DNA of 64,000 nt, from NCBI GenBank assembly GCA_039808365.1, contig JBDHSX010000001.1, forward strand, positions 62,001-126,000. The letters run 5' to 3'. Positions 17,401 through 27,093 of the stretch are shown here, piece by piece (the stretch's first letter is position 1; every line of letters starts with the position of its first letter). Below the pieces are notes generated by a model, which saw only the letters and a program-made list of their open reading frames with translations, did no database searches and was not told the origin of the DNA. Made by a program: the position numbers and the translations under genes. This DNA is from 62-47 sp039808365 (GTDB lineage: Bacteria; Pseudomonadota; Alphaproteobacteria; Rhizobiales; Xanthobacteraceae).

Positions 17401-17716
17401 GGAATGGAAACGGCGGCACGTCGATCCAGATGCAATGAAGGATGAATGTGCTCATCAGCGCGCTATACGATCATCAATCGTGTCACCATCGGCATGGCAC
17501 CCGCCGATGCAGCGCGCGCAATCAGCCTGATGGCGGGCGATGCCGGAGCCTTCGCCACGCTTCTCGCCGTCGAAGTTGCGACGACCGGGACGTTCGATCT
17601 GGCGCGGGTACGCGGCATTTTCGCGACCTTCGAATGGGCCTGGGAGTCAAGGAAGCTGTCGGGACGGCGCGGCGAGCGCCCACGCTGTAGGAGTCCCAGC
17701 GCCGTAAATCATGGCC
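17401..17716. other. spacer after tonB
   Basis: About 316 bases between tonB and the convergent response-regulator gene. Apart from the weakly supported small frame at 17446 I see no recognisable gene, no strong terminator hairpin and no RNA gene. Confidence 0.4.
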
Positions 17717-17820
17717 TCAGCCCCGCGTGCGCGCGGCGAGGGCCACGGCGGCCGTTCGGTTTTCGACTCCGAGCTTGGCGTAGATTTGCTCCAGATGCTT
17801 GTCCACCGTTCTCGGGCTGA
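17446..17820 (+). CDS. hypothetical small protein, doubtful
   Basis: 124-residue open frame with an ATG preceded by GGATGA. The first 75 residues have a plausible composition (MAPADAARAISLMAGDAGAF, then a run ending FATFEWAWESRK). The last 35 overlap the end of the convergent response-regulator gene and look like antisense. I recognise no family. It may be a small real gene, a degraded one, or chance. Confidence 0.25.
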   Translation: MCSSARYTIINRVTIGMAPADAARAISLMAGDAGAFATLLAVEVATTGTFDLARVRGIFATFEWAWESRKLSGRRGERPRCRSPSAVNHGLSPACARRGPRRPFGFRLRAWRRFAPDACPPFSG

Positions 17821-18634
17821 GACCGAGAATCTGGGCGATGTCGCGGTTGGCCTTGCCCTTGCTCAGCCAGGACAGGACCTCGCCCTCGCGGCGGGTGAGG
17901 CCGAGCTTCCTGCTGAAATCCTTCGGCGTGTCCGCGGCGGTCTTCGGTGTGAACTGGAGCAGAAACTCGCCGTTGCGGAACATGCCGAGATATTCGAGCT
18001 GGAATTCGCCGTGATAGGTGACCGGCGGCGATGCCACATCCTGACCTTGCTGTTGGCTCGAGACCTGCCTGAACCAGGGCAGCCATGTCGGCGGCAGCGG
18101 CGTCGCGTCCTTCGACTCCCCTTTCGGCGCCATCCCCGCAAGAAGCTCGCGGGCCTGTGGAGACGACCAGATCACCACGCCGCGCTGGTCGACGGCGAAC
18201 GGGTGGCGTCCGGAAACATCCATCGCCGCCCGCGCGCTCTGGGTCAGGCGCGCATTGGTCAGATGAACCTTGATGCGCGCCAGCATCTCCGCCACCACGA
18301 TGGGCTTGGTGACATAGTCGACGCCGCCGGCCTCCAGACCGCGCACGATGTGCTCGGTTTCGGTCAGGCCGGTCATGAAGATGACCGGCACGTCGGCGAG
18401 GCGCGGATCGCGCTTCAGGCGGCGGCAGGTTTCGAACCCGTCGAGCCCCGGCATGACGGCGTCGAGCAGGATCATGTCGGGGGTAATCCGCTCGACGATC
18501 CGCATTGCCGATGCGCCGTCGAGCGCCACCATGACGGTCATCGACGCCGCGTCCAGCGCATCGGTCAGCATGCGCAGGGTGTCGGGGGAATCGTCGACCA
18601 CAAGGACAACGTTGCTGTTGGCTTCACTGGTCAT
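17717..18634 (-). CDS. LuxR-type response regulator of the NCS1-kinase system
   Basis: 305-residue response regulator. Residues about 8-125 form a receiver: the acidic pair VVDDSPD, phospho-acceptor aspartate in ILLDAVMPG, and lysine in YVTKPI. The middle part (about 140-225: HPFAVDQRGVVIWSSPQARE, then YHGEFQLEYLGMFRNGEFLL) looks PAS-like. Residues about 240-300 are a LuxR helix-turn-helix (LTRREGEVLSWLSKGKANRD, TVDKHLEQIYAKLGVENRTA). The ATG at 18634 lies inside the end of the kinase gene, so the pair is translationally coupled. It should activate the amide-transport operon, perhaps through the palindrome at 22054. Confidence 0.88.
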   Translation of the reverse strand: MTSEANSNVVLVVDDSPDTLRMLTDALDAASMTVMVALDGASAMRIVERITPDMILLDAVMPGLDGFETCRRLKRDPRLADVPVIFMTGLTETEHIVRGLEAGGVDYVTKPIVVAEMLARIKVHLTNARLTQSARAAMDVSGRHPFAVDQRGVVIWSSPQARELLAGMAPKGESKDATPLPPTWLPWFRQVSSQQQGQDVASPPVTYHGEFQLEYLGMFRNGEFLLQFTPKTAADTPKDFSRKLGLTRREGEVLSWLSKGKANRDIAQILGLSPRTVDKHLEQIYAKLGVENRTAAVALAARTRG

Positions 18635-21600
18635 GGGCTTCAAAGGTGCGGAGAATTGCCAGGTACTGGTTGAAATCGAATCGCTCGATGAGCGTTCGCA
18701 TTCGGGTGACGAAGGTGGCGAGCTCCGGATGATCCGCCTCGATCTTGTTCAGTTTCCGTTGGATCGCCTTGATATGCCCGATCTGGGCCAGGTCTCTCAA
18801 TTCTTCCACGTCCTTCATGGAAGGCCGAGCGCCGCTTGAGAGCGGCGACGCAATGACGCCGGGCAAGCCGTCGCGCGCCTGCTCCCACTGGATTTTGAGA
18901 AGCTGCCCGATCTGTTCCAGGAGGTGCGGGACGTCGATCGGCTTCATCATGTAGCCGTCGTGATAGGTCTGGGCCAGCGGGAGGCCGTGGGCTTCGATCG
19001 CGCTGGCCGAGATCATCAGGATGCGCGCGCGATGGTGACCGCGCTCGCGCAGCGTCCGCGCCAGCGTCCAGCCATCCATCCCTATCATTGAGATGTCGAG
19101 AATGAAAAGGTCCGGCTCGCAATGTTGAGCGAGGGCGAGACAGGATGGCGCATCATGCGCGCTGAGGATGATGAATCCCAAAGGCGCCAATATTTCCCGG
19201 ATCAGTTCGCGATGCGCGGGGTTGTCGTCGGTGACGATGATGGTCTTGCGGGGGCCGCCATATCCTGTGACCCGGCCGGAGATCGGCGCCGCGCGAGTCG
19301 GGTTTGTGACCTCCGACAGCAGCAGCTTGATTCGAAATGCGCTCCCGACCCCCACCGTGCTCGTCACTTGAATGTCGCCGCCCATCACGCCGGCGAGCAG
19401 CCGGGAGATCGTGAGGCCGAGGCCGGTGCCGGTATGCGGCTGGGAGCTGCCCAGCGCGCCCCGTTCGAACGGCGCGAAAATCCGCTCCAGATCGTCCGCG
19501 GGAATCCCCGGCCCGGTATCGACGATCTCGAATTCGGCGACCGGGTTGCGATATCGCATGATGAAGCGCACCGATCCCTGCTCGGTGAACTTGATGGCGT
19601 TGGACAGCAGGTTGATGAGGACCTGACGCAGCCGTTTCTCGTCGGCATAGACCAGCGCGGGGAGGTGGCCGGGACGCTCGAAGATGAAGTCGATACCTTT
19701 ATTGGACGCCTGCACGCGAAACATTCCCACGAGGTGGTCGAGAAATTCGCCGAGCATTACCTCGTCGCGCGACAGGAACAGCCGGCCGGCCTCGATCTTC
19801 GAAATGTCGAGAATGCCGTCGATCAGGCCCGACAGGTGGTCGGCGCTGCGTCGCATGACGCCGATCTGATCGAGCGCCTTTGCCGGGAGAGCCTTGTCCT
19901 GCGCCAGCAGTTGGGCATAGCCGCTGATGGCATTGAGCGGCGAGCGCAGTTCGTGGCTCAGCCCGACGACGTAACGGCTCTTGGCGAGATTGGCGGCCTC
20001 GGCGGCTTCCTTGGCGCGCTCCAATTGGGCATCGGTGCGCTTGTGCGCCTCGATCTCCTGAATCAGCAGCGTGGTCTGCCGCCGGGTCTCCGCCTCCGCC
20101 GCGCGTCGACTCTGCGCGGCCAGAACGAACAGCCATGCCACCACGCCGATGATGATGACGAGGGCGAAAAAAACCTTCCATAGCGTTTCCGATAGCAGGC
20201 TCCCATCCGTCGGCACCTCCACCGAGGTTTGCAAATAGATCAAGCCCAGCGTCAGGCCGACCAGACCTGTGGCGCTGAGGAACACCGCCAGATAGTGTCC
20301 GAGTTGCGAGTTGACATAGGCGTGGGCGGATTTCGGCAGCCCCTTCTTGAGCGCATCGCCGAACTGCTCGCGAAATCCCGCATGCGGCTTGCAGAGGTCA
20401 TGACAGCGGGCGTCGAGCGAACAGCATAGCGAGCAGATCGGGCCCGCATAGGCTGGGCAGGACGCCATGTCCTCCGGTTCGAACGAATGCTCGCAGATAC
20501 AGCATTGGATTTGCGACAGATCCTGCCAGCTTCGCCGCGGCTTGCGGGCAATATAGTATTTTCCCTTGGTGAGCCAGGCGATCAGCGGCGCCGCCACGAA
20601 AGCGACCGCCAGCGCGATGAACGGCGACAGCGCCTTGGCGGTCACGCCGAACAGTCCGTAGAAGGCGCTGATGCCCACGACCGCGGCGATGGCCATCGAG
20701 CCGACGCCGACCGGATTGATGTCGTAGAGATGAGCGCGCTTGAAATCCATCACCGGCGGCCTCAGGCCGAGCGGCTTGTTGATGACCAGATCGGCGACCA
20801 GCGCGCCGACCCAGGCGATCGCGACGTTGGAGTAAAGCGCCAGCGTCTGCTCCAGCGCCTTGTAGACGCCGATCTCCATCAGCAGCACGGCGACGACCAC
20901 GTTGAAGACCAGCCAGACCACCCGCCCCGGATGACTGTGGGTGAGACGGGAGAAGAAATTCGACCACGCGATCGAGCCGGCATAGGCGTTGGTCACGTTG
21001 ATCTTGAGCTGGGACAGGATGACAAAGGTGCCGGTGAGCGCCAGCGCCAGGTCGGGCTGCGACAGCACATACTGAAACGCGGTGAGATACATCTGCGTCG
21101 GTTCGGCGGCGTGCTCGGCGGGCACCTGATGACTGAGCGCGAAAAAAGCCAGGAATGAACCGGCCAGCAGCTTCAACGCGCCGATGACGATCCATCCCGG
21201 GCCGGCGCTCAGCAACGCGATCCACCAGGCTTTTCGCGATGTGCGCCGGTCGCGCGGAAGGAACCTGAGAAAATCGACCTGTTCGCCGATCTGCGCCACC
21301 AGCGAGAACACCACCGACGCCGCAGCTCCGAACATCAGGAGGTCGAGATGTCCGGTCGCGCCGCCATGCGCGCCGGGAAACTGCGTCCATGCCACGAAGG
21401 AGTCGCGGCTCTTGAACGCGATCGCCGCGAACGGAAGGATGTGCAGGACGATCCACAGCGGTTGCGTCCACAGCTGGAACCGGCTGATGAGCGTGATGCC
21501 GTGGGTGACGAGCGGGATGATGACCACCGCGCTGACGAGATAACCGATCGGTCGCGGAATGCCGAAACACAGTTCGAGCGCCATCGCGAGGATGACGGCT

Positions 21601-21998
21601 TCGATGGCGAAGAAAATGAACGTGAACGAGGCGTAGATCAACGACGTGATGGTCGAGCCGATATAGCCGAAGCCCGCGCCCCGGGTGAGCAGATCGATGT
21701 CCACGCCGGCCTTCGCGGCGTGATAGGCGATCGGCAGACCGCAGGCGAAGATGGTGACGCTCACCACCAGGATCGCCGCGGCGGCGTTGGCCACGCCGTA
21801 ATTCAGGGTGATCGTGCCGCCGATCGCTTCAAGGGCGAGGAAGGAAATCGCGCCCAGCGCGGTGTTCGCGACCCGGGCGGCGGACCAGCGGCGTGCGCCT
21901 TTGGCCGTGAATCGCAACGCGTAGTCTTCCAGGGTCTGGTTGGCAACCCATTGATTATACTGCCGTCTGACGCGGTCTATCTGTTGACGTCCTGCCAA
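18624..21998 (-). CDS. NCS1-permease-linked hybrid sensor histidine kinase
   Basis: 1124-residue membrane kinase. Residues 1-480 form an NCS1 (purine-cytosine permease-like) transporter domain with about 12 membrane segments. Residues 499-539 form a Cys/His-rich cluster (Cys499, 500, 502, 514, 522, 525, 526, 532, 536; His504, 533, 539). Two further membrane segments follow (about 567-590 and 606-628), then HisKA with His682 in SHELRSPLN, HATPase (NLLSNAIKFTE, DTGPGIP, GTGLGLTI) and a receiver (DD near 924, acceptor Asp968, Lys1019). The start is TTG at 21998 with GGAG upstream and an in-frame stop just before it. It is divergent from the amide transporter, so it presumably senses a transported amide or urea-like solute. 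Confidence 0.87.
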   Translation of the reverse strand: MAGRQQIDRVRRQYNQWVANQTLEDYALRFTAKGARRWSAARVANTALGAISFLALEAIGGTITLNYGVANAAAAILVVSVTIFACGLPIAYHAAKAGVDIDLLTRGAGFGYIGSTITSLIYASFTFIFFAIEAVILAMALELCFGIPRPIGYLVSAVVIIPLVTHGITLISRFQLWTQPLWIVLHILPFAAIAFKSRDSFVAWTQFPGAHGGATGHLDLLMFGAAASVVFSLVAQIGEQVDFLRFLPRDRRTSRKAWWIALLSAGPGWIVIGALKLLAGSFLAFFALSHQVPAEHAAEPTQMYLTAFQYVLSQPDLALALTGTFVILSQLKINVTNAYAGSIAWSNFFSRLTHSHPGRVVWLVFNVVVAVLLMEIGVYKALEQTLALYSNVAIAWVGALVADLVINKPLGLRPPVMDFKRAHLYDINPVGVGSMAIAAVVGISAFYGLFGVTAKALSPFIALAVAFVAAPLIAWLTKGKYYIARKPRRSWQDLSQIQCCICEHSFEPEDMASCPAYAGPICSLCCSLDARCHDLCKPHAGFREQFGDALKKGLPKSAHAYVNSQLGHYLAVFLSATGLVGLTLGLIYLQTSVEVPTDGSLLSETLWKVFFALVIIIGVVAWLFVLAAQSRRAAEAETRRQTTLLIQEIEAHKRTDAQLERAKEAAEAANLAKSRYVVGLSHELRSPLNAISGYAQLLAQDKALPAKALDQIGVMRRSADHLSGLIDGILDISKIEAGRLFLSRDEVMLGEFLDHLVGMFRVQASNKGIDFIFERPGHLPALVYADEKRLRQVLINLLSNAIKFTEQGSVRFIMRYRNPVAEFEIVDTGPGIPADDLERIFAPFERGALGSSQPHTGTGLGLTISRLLAGVMGGDIQVTSTVGVGSAFRIKLLLSEVTNPTRAAPISGRVTGYGGPRKTIIVTDDNPAHRELIREILAPLGFIILSAHDAPSCLALAQHCEPDLFILDISMIGMDGWTLARTLRERGHHRARILMISASAIEAHGLPLAQTYHDGYMMKPIDVPHLLEQIGQLLKIQWEQARDGLPGVIASPLSSGARPSMKDVEELRDLAQIGHIKAIQRKLNKIEADHPELATFVTRMRTLIERFDFNQYLAILRTFEAHDQ

Positions 21999-22053
21999 CG
22001 AACCACTCCGGTTGCCTCAAGAAGGAAGCTACGCCGCGATTTTGCGGTGCAAT

Positions 22054-22071
22054 ATACGCGATCTTGCGTAT
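22054..22071. promoter_or_regulatory. candidate operator ATACGC-GATCTT-GCGTAT
   Basis: A perfect inverted repeat with 6-base arms and a 6-base spacer in the 145-base region between the kinase start and the divergent binding-protein gene, about 73 bases before that ATG. LuxR-type response regulators commonly bind such 18-20-base palindromes. This is the obvious candidate target for the regulator encoded at 17717-18634. Confidence 0.45.
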
Positions 22072-22143
22072 GCGTGCGGCGCACAATTTTAGGCATCCTC
22101 GCTTCATCGATGAGCACTTTTGGCAAAACCTAGCGGGGTATCC

Positions 22144-23403
22144 ATGTCAGACGACAACCGACCGATTCTGGAATCGCCACTGCGGCGCAAACTCTTGATG
22201 GGAATGGCGGCGCTGCCGGCGCTATCGCTGCTTCCGATGCCGGCGCTGGCCGATACGCCGACCGCGGCGGTCAACACCACGGGTCTGGCGGTGACCGACA
22301 GCGAAGTCACCGTCGGCATTCTTCACTCCGTCACCGGCACGATGGCGATCTCGGAAACCGGATCGGTGGAAGCCGAGAAGCTCGCGATCGAACAGATCAA
22401 CGCCGCCGGCGGCGTGCTGGGACGCAAGATCAAGTTCATTCAGGAAGACGGCGCCAGCGATTGGCCGACCTTCGCCGAGAAGGCCAAGAAGCTCCTTGTC
22501 AACGACAAATGCGCGTCGGTGTTCGGTTGCTGGACCTCAGCGTCGCGCAAGGCGGTGCTGCCGGTGTTCGAGCAGTACAACGGCATGCTCTACTACCCCA
22601 CTTTCTATGAAGGGCTCGAACAGTCGAAGAACGTCATCTACACCGGGCAGGAGGCGACGCAGCAGATCATCGCCGGCCTTGACTGGGTCAACAAGACCAA
22701 GGGCGCCAAGAGTTTCTATCTGCTCGGATCGGACTACATCTGGCCGCGCACCTCCAACAAGATCGCGCGCAAGCACATCGAGGGACACCTCGCGGACGGC
22801 AAGGTGGTCGGCGAGGAATACTTCCCGCTGGGCCACACCCAGTTCAACTCCGTCATCAACAAGATCAAGCTGAAGAAGCCCGACGTCATCTACGCGATCA
22901 TCGTCGGCGGATCGAACGTCGCCTTCTACAAGCAGCTCAAGGCGGCGGGCATCGACCTGTCGAAGCAGACGCTGCTCACGATCTCGGTGACCGAGGATGA
23001 AATCGACGGCATCGGCGGCGAGAACATCGCGGGCGCTTATGCGTGCATGAAATACTTCCAGTCGCTCGACAATCCGAACAACAAGGCGTTCGTCGAGGCG
23101 TTCCACAAGATGTGGGGGCCGAAGACCGTGATCGGCGACGTGACGCAGGCGGCCTATCTTGGGCCGTGGCTCTGGAAACTGACCGTGGAGAAAGCCGGCA
23201 GCTTCGACATCGACAAGATCGCGGCGGCTTCGCCAGGGGTGGAATTCAAGGGCGCGCCGGAAGGTTACGTCCGGATCCACGATAACCATCACCTGTGGTC
23301 GAAGACGCGCGTCGGGCGAGCCAAGTCGGATGGACAGTTCGAGTTGATCTACGAGACGAAGGATCTGGTCGAGCCCGATCCGTTCCCCAAAGGCTACCAA
23401 TAG
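22144..23403 (+). CDS. amide/urea ABC transporter substrate-binding protein (FmdD/UrtA-like)
   Basis: 419-residue periplasmic binding protein of the urea/short-chain amide branch of the branched-chain amino-acid type. Leader about 1-35 (RRKLLMGMAALPALSLLPMP ending ALAD). The mature part has VGILHSVTGTMAISE, ASVFGCWTSASRKAVLPVFE, LYYPTFYEGLEQSKNVIYTG and GSDYIWPRTSNKIA, all typical of UrtA/AmiC/FmdD proteins. The ATG at 22144 is preferred to an upstream TTG. Formamidase downstream suggests that formamide or a related short amide is the ligand, as for fmdDEF of Methylophilus. Confidence 0.87.
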   Translation: MSDDNRPILESPLRRKLLMGMAALPALSLLPMPALADTPTAAVNTTGLAVTDSEVTVGILHSVTGTMAISETGSVEAEKLAIEQINAAGGVLGRKIKFIQEDGASDWPTFAEKAKKLLVNDKCASVFGCWTSASRKAVLPVFEQYNGMLYYPTFYEGLEQSKNVIYTGQEATQQIIAGLDWVNKTKGAKSFYLLGSDYIWPRTSNKIARKHIEGHLADGKVVGEEYFPLGHTQFNSVINKIKLKKPDVIYAIIVGGSNVAFYKQLKAAGIDLSKQTLLTISVTEDEIDGIGGENIAGAYACMKYFQSLDNPNNKAFVEAFHKMWGPKTVIGDVTQAAYLGPWLWKLTVEKAGSFDIDKIAAASPGVEFKGAPEGYVRIHDNHHLWSKTRVGRAKSDGQFELIYETKDLVEPDPFPKGYQ

Positions 23404-23443
23404 GACGCGTCTTCTCCCGGAGCGACGTGACACGCCGCACCCC

Positions 23444-23469
23444 GCGCCGCGGACAGCGCTCCGCGGCGC
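23444..23469 (+). terminator. hairpin between binding-protein and permease genes
   Basis: Arms GCGCCGCGGA (23444-23453) and TCCGCGGCGC (23460-23469) pair perfectly over 10 bp with a 6-base loop. It sits in the 99-base gap after the binding-protein stop. No T-run follows. In many transport operons a hairpin here stabilises the upstream mRNA and limits read-through, so that the binding protein is made in excess. Confidence 0.5.
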
Positions 23470-23502
23470 CGGGCAACCCCTTCAAAGGCAGGAGAGCGAT
23501 CG

Positions 23503-24429
23503 ATGTTCGGCGACTATTCGCTTGCTGATCTCAGTTCAATTTTCGTGATGCAGGGCTTCGCAGGATTGATCCTGTTCTCCGTCTTTCTCCTGATGGCGCT
23601 GGGTCTTGCGATCATCTTCGGCCAGATGGGTGTCATCAACATGGCCCACGGCGAGTTCATGATCCTCGGGGCTTATGTGACCTGGATGACGTCGGGCTTT
23701 TTCCAGTCCTATCTGCCTTCGCTTTTCCCGGGATATTTCTTCCTTGCGATGATCCTCGCATTCCTCGCCGCGGGCGCGCTGGGAATCCTGGTGGAATGGG
23801 CGTTGATACGACATCTCTACAAGCGGCCGCTGGATACGCTGCTGGCGACCTGGGGCCTGAGCCTGATCCTGCAACAGACCTATCGCTCCGTTTTCGGCGC
23901 GCGCGAAGTCGGCGTCGAGCTGCCGGAATGGATGATGGGATCATGGCAGGCGACCGACAGCATCCAGATCCCGATCAACGGCATGTTCGTCATGGTGCTG
24001 ACGATCCTGATCACCATCGCGGTCGCCTACATTCTCTACAAGTCGCGTTGGGGCAGGCAGGTCCGCGCCGTGGTTCAGAATCGTGTCATGGCCGGCGCGG
24101 TCGGCATCAACACCGAGAGGGTGGATCGCTACACGTTCGGATTGGGGTGCGGCATCGCGGGCGTCGCCGGCAGCGCGTTCACGATGATTGGTTCGACCGG
24201 TCCGACGTCGGGTCAGCTCTACATCGTCGATACCTTCCTCGTCGTAGTGTTCGGCGGTGCGGCCAGTCTGCTCGGCACCATCGCCTCCGCGTTCACTATT
24301 TCGCAGGCCCGCTCGACGCTTGAATTTTTCCTGTCCGGCTCGATGGCGCAGGTCATCACGCTGCTGGCGATCGTCGGAATTCTGATGCTGCGGCCGCAGG
24401 GGTTGTTCGCCCTCAAGGTTCGCAAATAA
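23503..24429 (+). CDS. amide/urea ABC transporter permease (LivH/UrtB-like)
   Basis: 308-residue inner-membrane permease with about eight membrane segments. Family marks are LALGLAIIFGQMGVINMAHG, EFMILGAYVTWM, LATWGLSLILQQTYRSVFGA and VGINTERVDRYTFGLG. It lacks the long N-terminal extension of classical UrtB (over 500 residues) and is closer to LivH length. The ATG follows AGGAGAG. It forms a channel with the next permease. Confidence 0.9.
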   Translation: MFGDYSLADLSSIFVMQGFAGLILFSVFLLMALGLAIIFGQMGVINMAHGEFMILGAYVTWMTSGFFQSYLPSLFPGYFFLAMILAFLAAGALGILVEWALIRHLYKRPLDTLLATWGLSLILQQTYRSVFGAREVGVELPEWMMGSWQATDSIQIPINGMFVMVLTILITIAVAYILYKSRWGRQVRAVVQNRVMAGAVGINTERVDRYTFGLGCGIAGVAGSAFTMIGSTGPTSGQLYIVDTFLVVVFGGAASLLGTIASAFTISQARSTLEFFLSGSMAQVITLLAIVGILMLRPQGLFALKVRK

Positions 24430-24443
24430 CGATAGGAGCGATC

Positions 24444-25589
24444 ATGTCTGACAATCCGCGCTTCTTCAATCGTTCGGAATTCATCGGGTTTCTGGTGCTC
24501 GCCGCGCTCCTGGTGATCGTCCTGCCGCTGACGCTGGACAATTTCCGGCTCAACCTGGTGGCGAAGTATCTGACCTATGCCTTCGTGGCGCTCGGCCTGG
24601 TGCTGTGCTGGGGTTACGGCGGCATTCTCAGTCTGGGGCAGGGCGTGTTCTTCGGCCTTGGCGGCTACTGCATGGCGATGTTCCTCAAGCTCGAAGCATC
24701 GAGCGTGGAGAACACCAAGATCCAGTCCACGCCCGGCATACCGGATTTCATGGACTGGAATCAGATCACCTCGCTGCCGTTGTTCTGGCAGCCGTTTCAC
24801 AGTCTGACGTTCACGATCGTCGCGATCATGGTCGTGCCGGGGGTGTTCGCCTTCATCATCGGCGCGGCGATGTTCAAGCGACGTGTCGGCGGCGTCTACT
24901 TCGCCATCATCACCCAGGCGATCGCCGCGATCCTGACCATCCTGATTATCGGCCAGCAGGGCTATACCGGCGGCGTGAACGGCATCACCGATCTGCGCAC
25001 GCTGAAAGGCTGGGATATTCGCACCGACAGCGCGAAGTTCATTCTTTACTTCATCGAGGTCGCCTGCCTGCTCGGCTGTATCGGCGTCGCGCAGTATGTC
25101 CGTCACTCCAAGCTCGGGCGCATCCTGGTGGCGATGCGCGAGAAGGAGGATCGGGTTCGCTTCTCCGGCTACAGCGTCGCCAACTTCAAGATCTTCGCCT
25201 TCTGCATCGCGGCCGTGTTCGCCGCCATCGGTGGCGCGCTGTTCACGCTGGAGGTCGGCTTCATGTCGCCGTCCTTCGTCGGGATCGTGCCGTCGATCGA
25301 GATGGTGATCTATACCGCGGTCGGCGGGCGGCTTTCGATCTTTGGAGCGGTGTACGGCACGTTGCTGGTGAACTTCGCCAAGACCGGTCTTTCGGAGTCG
25401 TTTCCGGAGCTCTGGCTGTTCGGTCTCGGCGCGCTGTTCATCGCCGTCGTCCTGGTCTTTCCGAACGGGCTCGCCGGGATCTGGCGCGATCATGTGCAGG
25501 GCCGTCTCGATCAGTTGCTGTCGCGCCTCAAAAGCAAGGGCGGCGATCTCGTCGACCCTCCCGTCACCAACGGCGCACCCGCGGAATAG
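24444..25589 (+). CDS. amide/urea ABC transporter permease (LivM/UrtC-like)
   Basis: 381-residue permease of the LivM/UrtC family, with the N-terminal FVALGLVLCWGYGGILSLGQGVFFGLGGY region, a periplasmic insertion around residues 80-120, GYTGGVNGITDL and the RFSGYSVANFKIFAFCIAAV coupling segment. The C-terminus FPNGLAGIWRDHVQGRLDQL is typical. It starts 14 bases after the previous gene with AGGAG upstream and partners the LivH-like permease. Confidence 0.9.
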   Translation: MSDNPRFFNRSEFIGFLVLAALLVIVLPLTLDNFRLNLVAKYLTYAFVALGLVLCWGYGGILSLGQGVFFGLGGYCMAMFLKLEASSVENTKIQSTPGIPDFMDWNQITSLPLFWQPFHSLTFTIVAIMVVPGVFAFIIGAAMFKRRVGGVYFAIITQAIAAILTILIIGQQGYTGGVNGITDLRTLKGWDIRTDSAKFILYFIEVACLLGCIGVAQYVRHSKLGRILVAMREKEDRVRFSGYSVANFKIFAFCIAAVFAAIGGALFTLEVGFMSPSFVGIVPSIEMVIYTAVGGRLSIFGAVYGTLLVNFAKTGLSESFPELWLFGLGALFIAVVLVFPNGLAGIWRDHVQGRLDQLLSRLKSKGGDLVDPPVTNGAPAE

Positions 25590-25598
25590 GAGGCAGCC

Positions 25599-26354
<756 letters not shown>

Positions 26355-26371
26355 GCGCGAGGAGCAGCATC

Positions 26372-27061
26372 ATGCTTACCATTTCGGATCTCCACGTCGC
26401 ATATGGCCAGAGCGAAGTGCTGCACGGCCTCGATATCACCGTTGCGCCCAACGAGATCGTCGCCGTCATGGGACGAAACGGCATGGGCAAGACCACACTG
26501 ATGAAATCGCTGATCGGAATCGTGCCGACGAAAAGCGGTTCGGTGAAGCTGAACGATATCGAGGTCTCCGGCCTCAAAAGCTACGAACGGGTCGCCAAGG
26601 GGCTCGCTTATGTGCCGCAGGGGCGGATGATCTTCTCGTCGATGACCGTGAAGGAGAATATCGAGACGGGCCTTGTCGCGTCTGGCGAAAGCGAGGTGCC
26701 CGGCGACATCTACGAATTGTTTCCGGTGTTGCTGGAGATGAAGGCCAGGCGCGGCGGCAACCTCTCCGGCGGCCAGCAGCAACAGCTTGCCATCGCGCGC
26801 GCGCTCGCCACCAAGCCGAAGGTGCTGCTGCTGGACGAGCCGACCGAAGGCATTCAGCCATCGATCATTCACGAGATGGGGCGCACGCTCAAGCGCATCC
26901 GCGACGAACGTGGCCTGTCGATCGTGGTGTCCGAGCAGGTGTTGAGCTTCGCGCTCGATGTCGCCGACCGGGTGCTGGTCATCGAGAACGGCGAGATCGT
27001 TCGCGACGATCCGCGGACCAGCGTCGATGAGGCGCAAGTGGCGAAATTCCTGTCTGTCTAA
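26372..27061 (+). CDS. amide/urea ABC transporter ATPase (UrtE-like)
   Basis: 229-residue ATP-binding protein, the usual UrtE/LivF length. Walker A is GRNGMGKTT, the signature is LSGGQQQQLAIARAL and Walker B is VLLLDEPTEGIQPSI. The MGRNGMGKTT form and LAYVPQGRMIF are typical of the UrtE branch. It is the last transporter gene and ends 32 bases before fmdA, in the same operon. Confidence 0.91.
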   Translation: MLTISDLHVAYGQSEVLHGLDITVAPNEIVAVMGRNGMGKTTLMKSLIGIVPTKSGSVKLNDIEVSGLKSYERVAKGLAYVPQGRMIFSSMTVKENIETGLVASGESEVPGDIYELFPVLLEMKARRGGNLSGGQQQQLAIARALATKPKVLLLDEPTEGIQPSIIHEMGRTLKRIRDERGLSIVVSEQVLSFALDVADRVLVIENGEIVRDDPRTSVDEAQVAKFLSV

Positions 27062-27093
27062 TCACATGCCATCCACAAAAAGGGGAAATCCAA

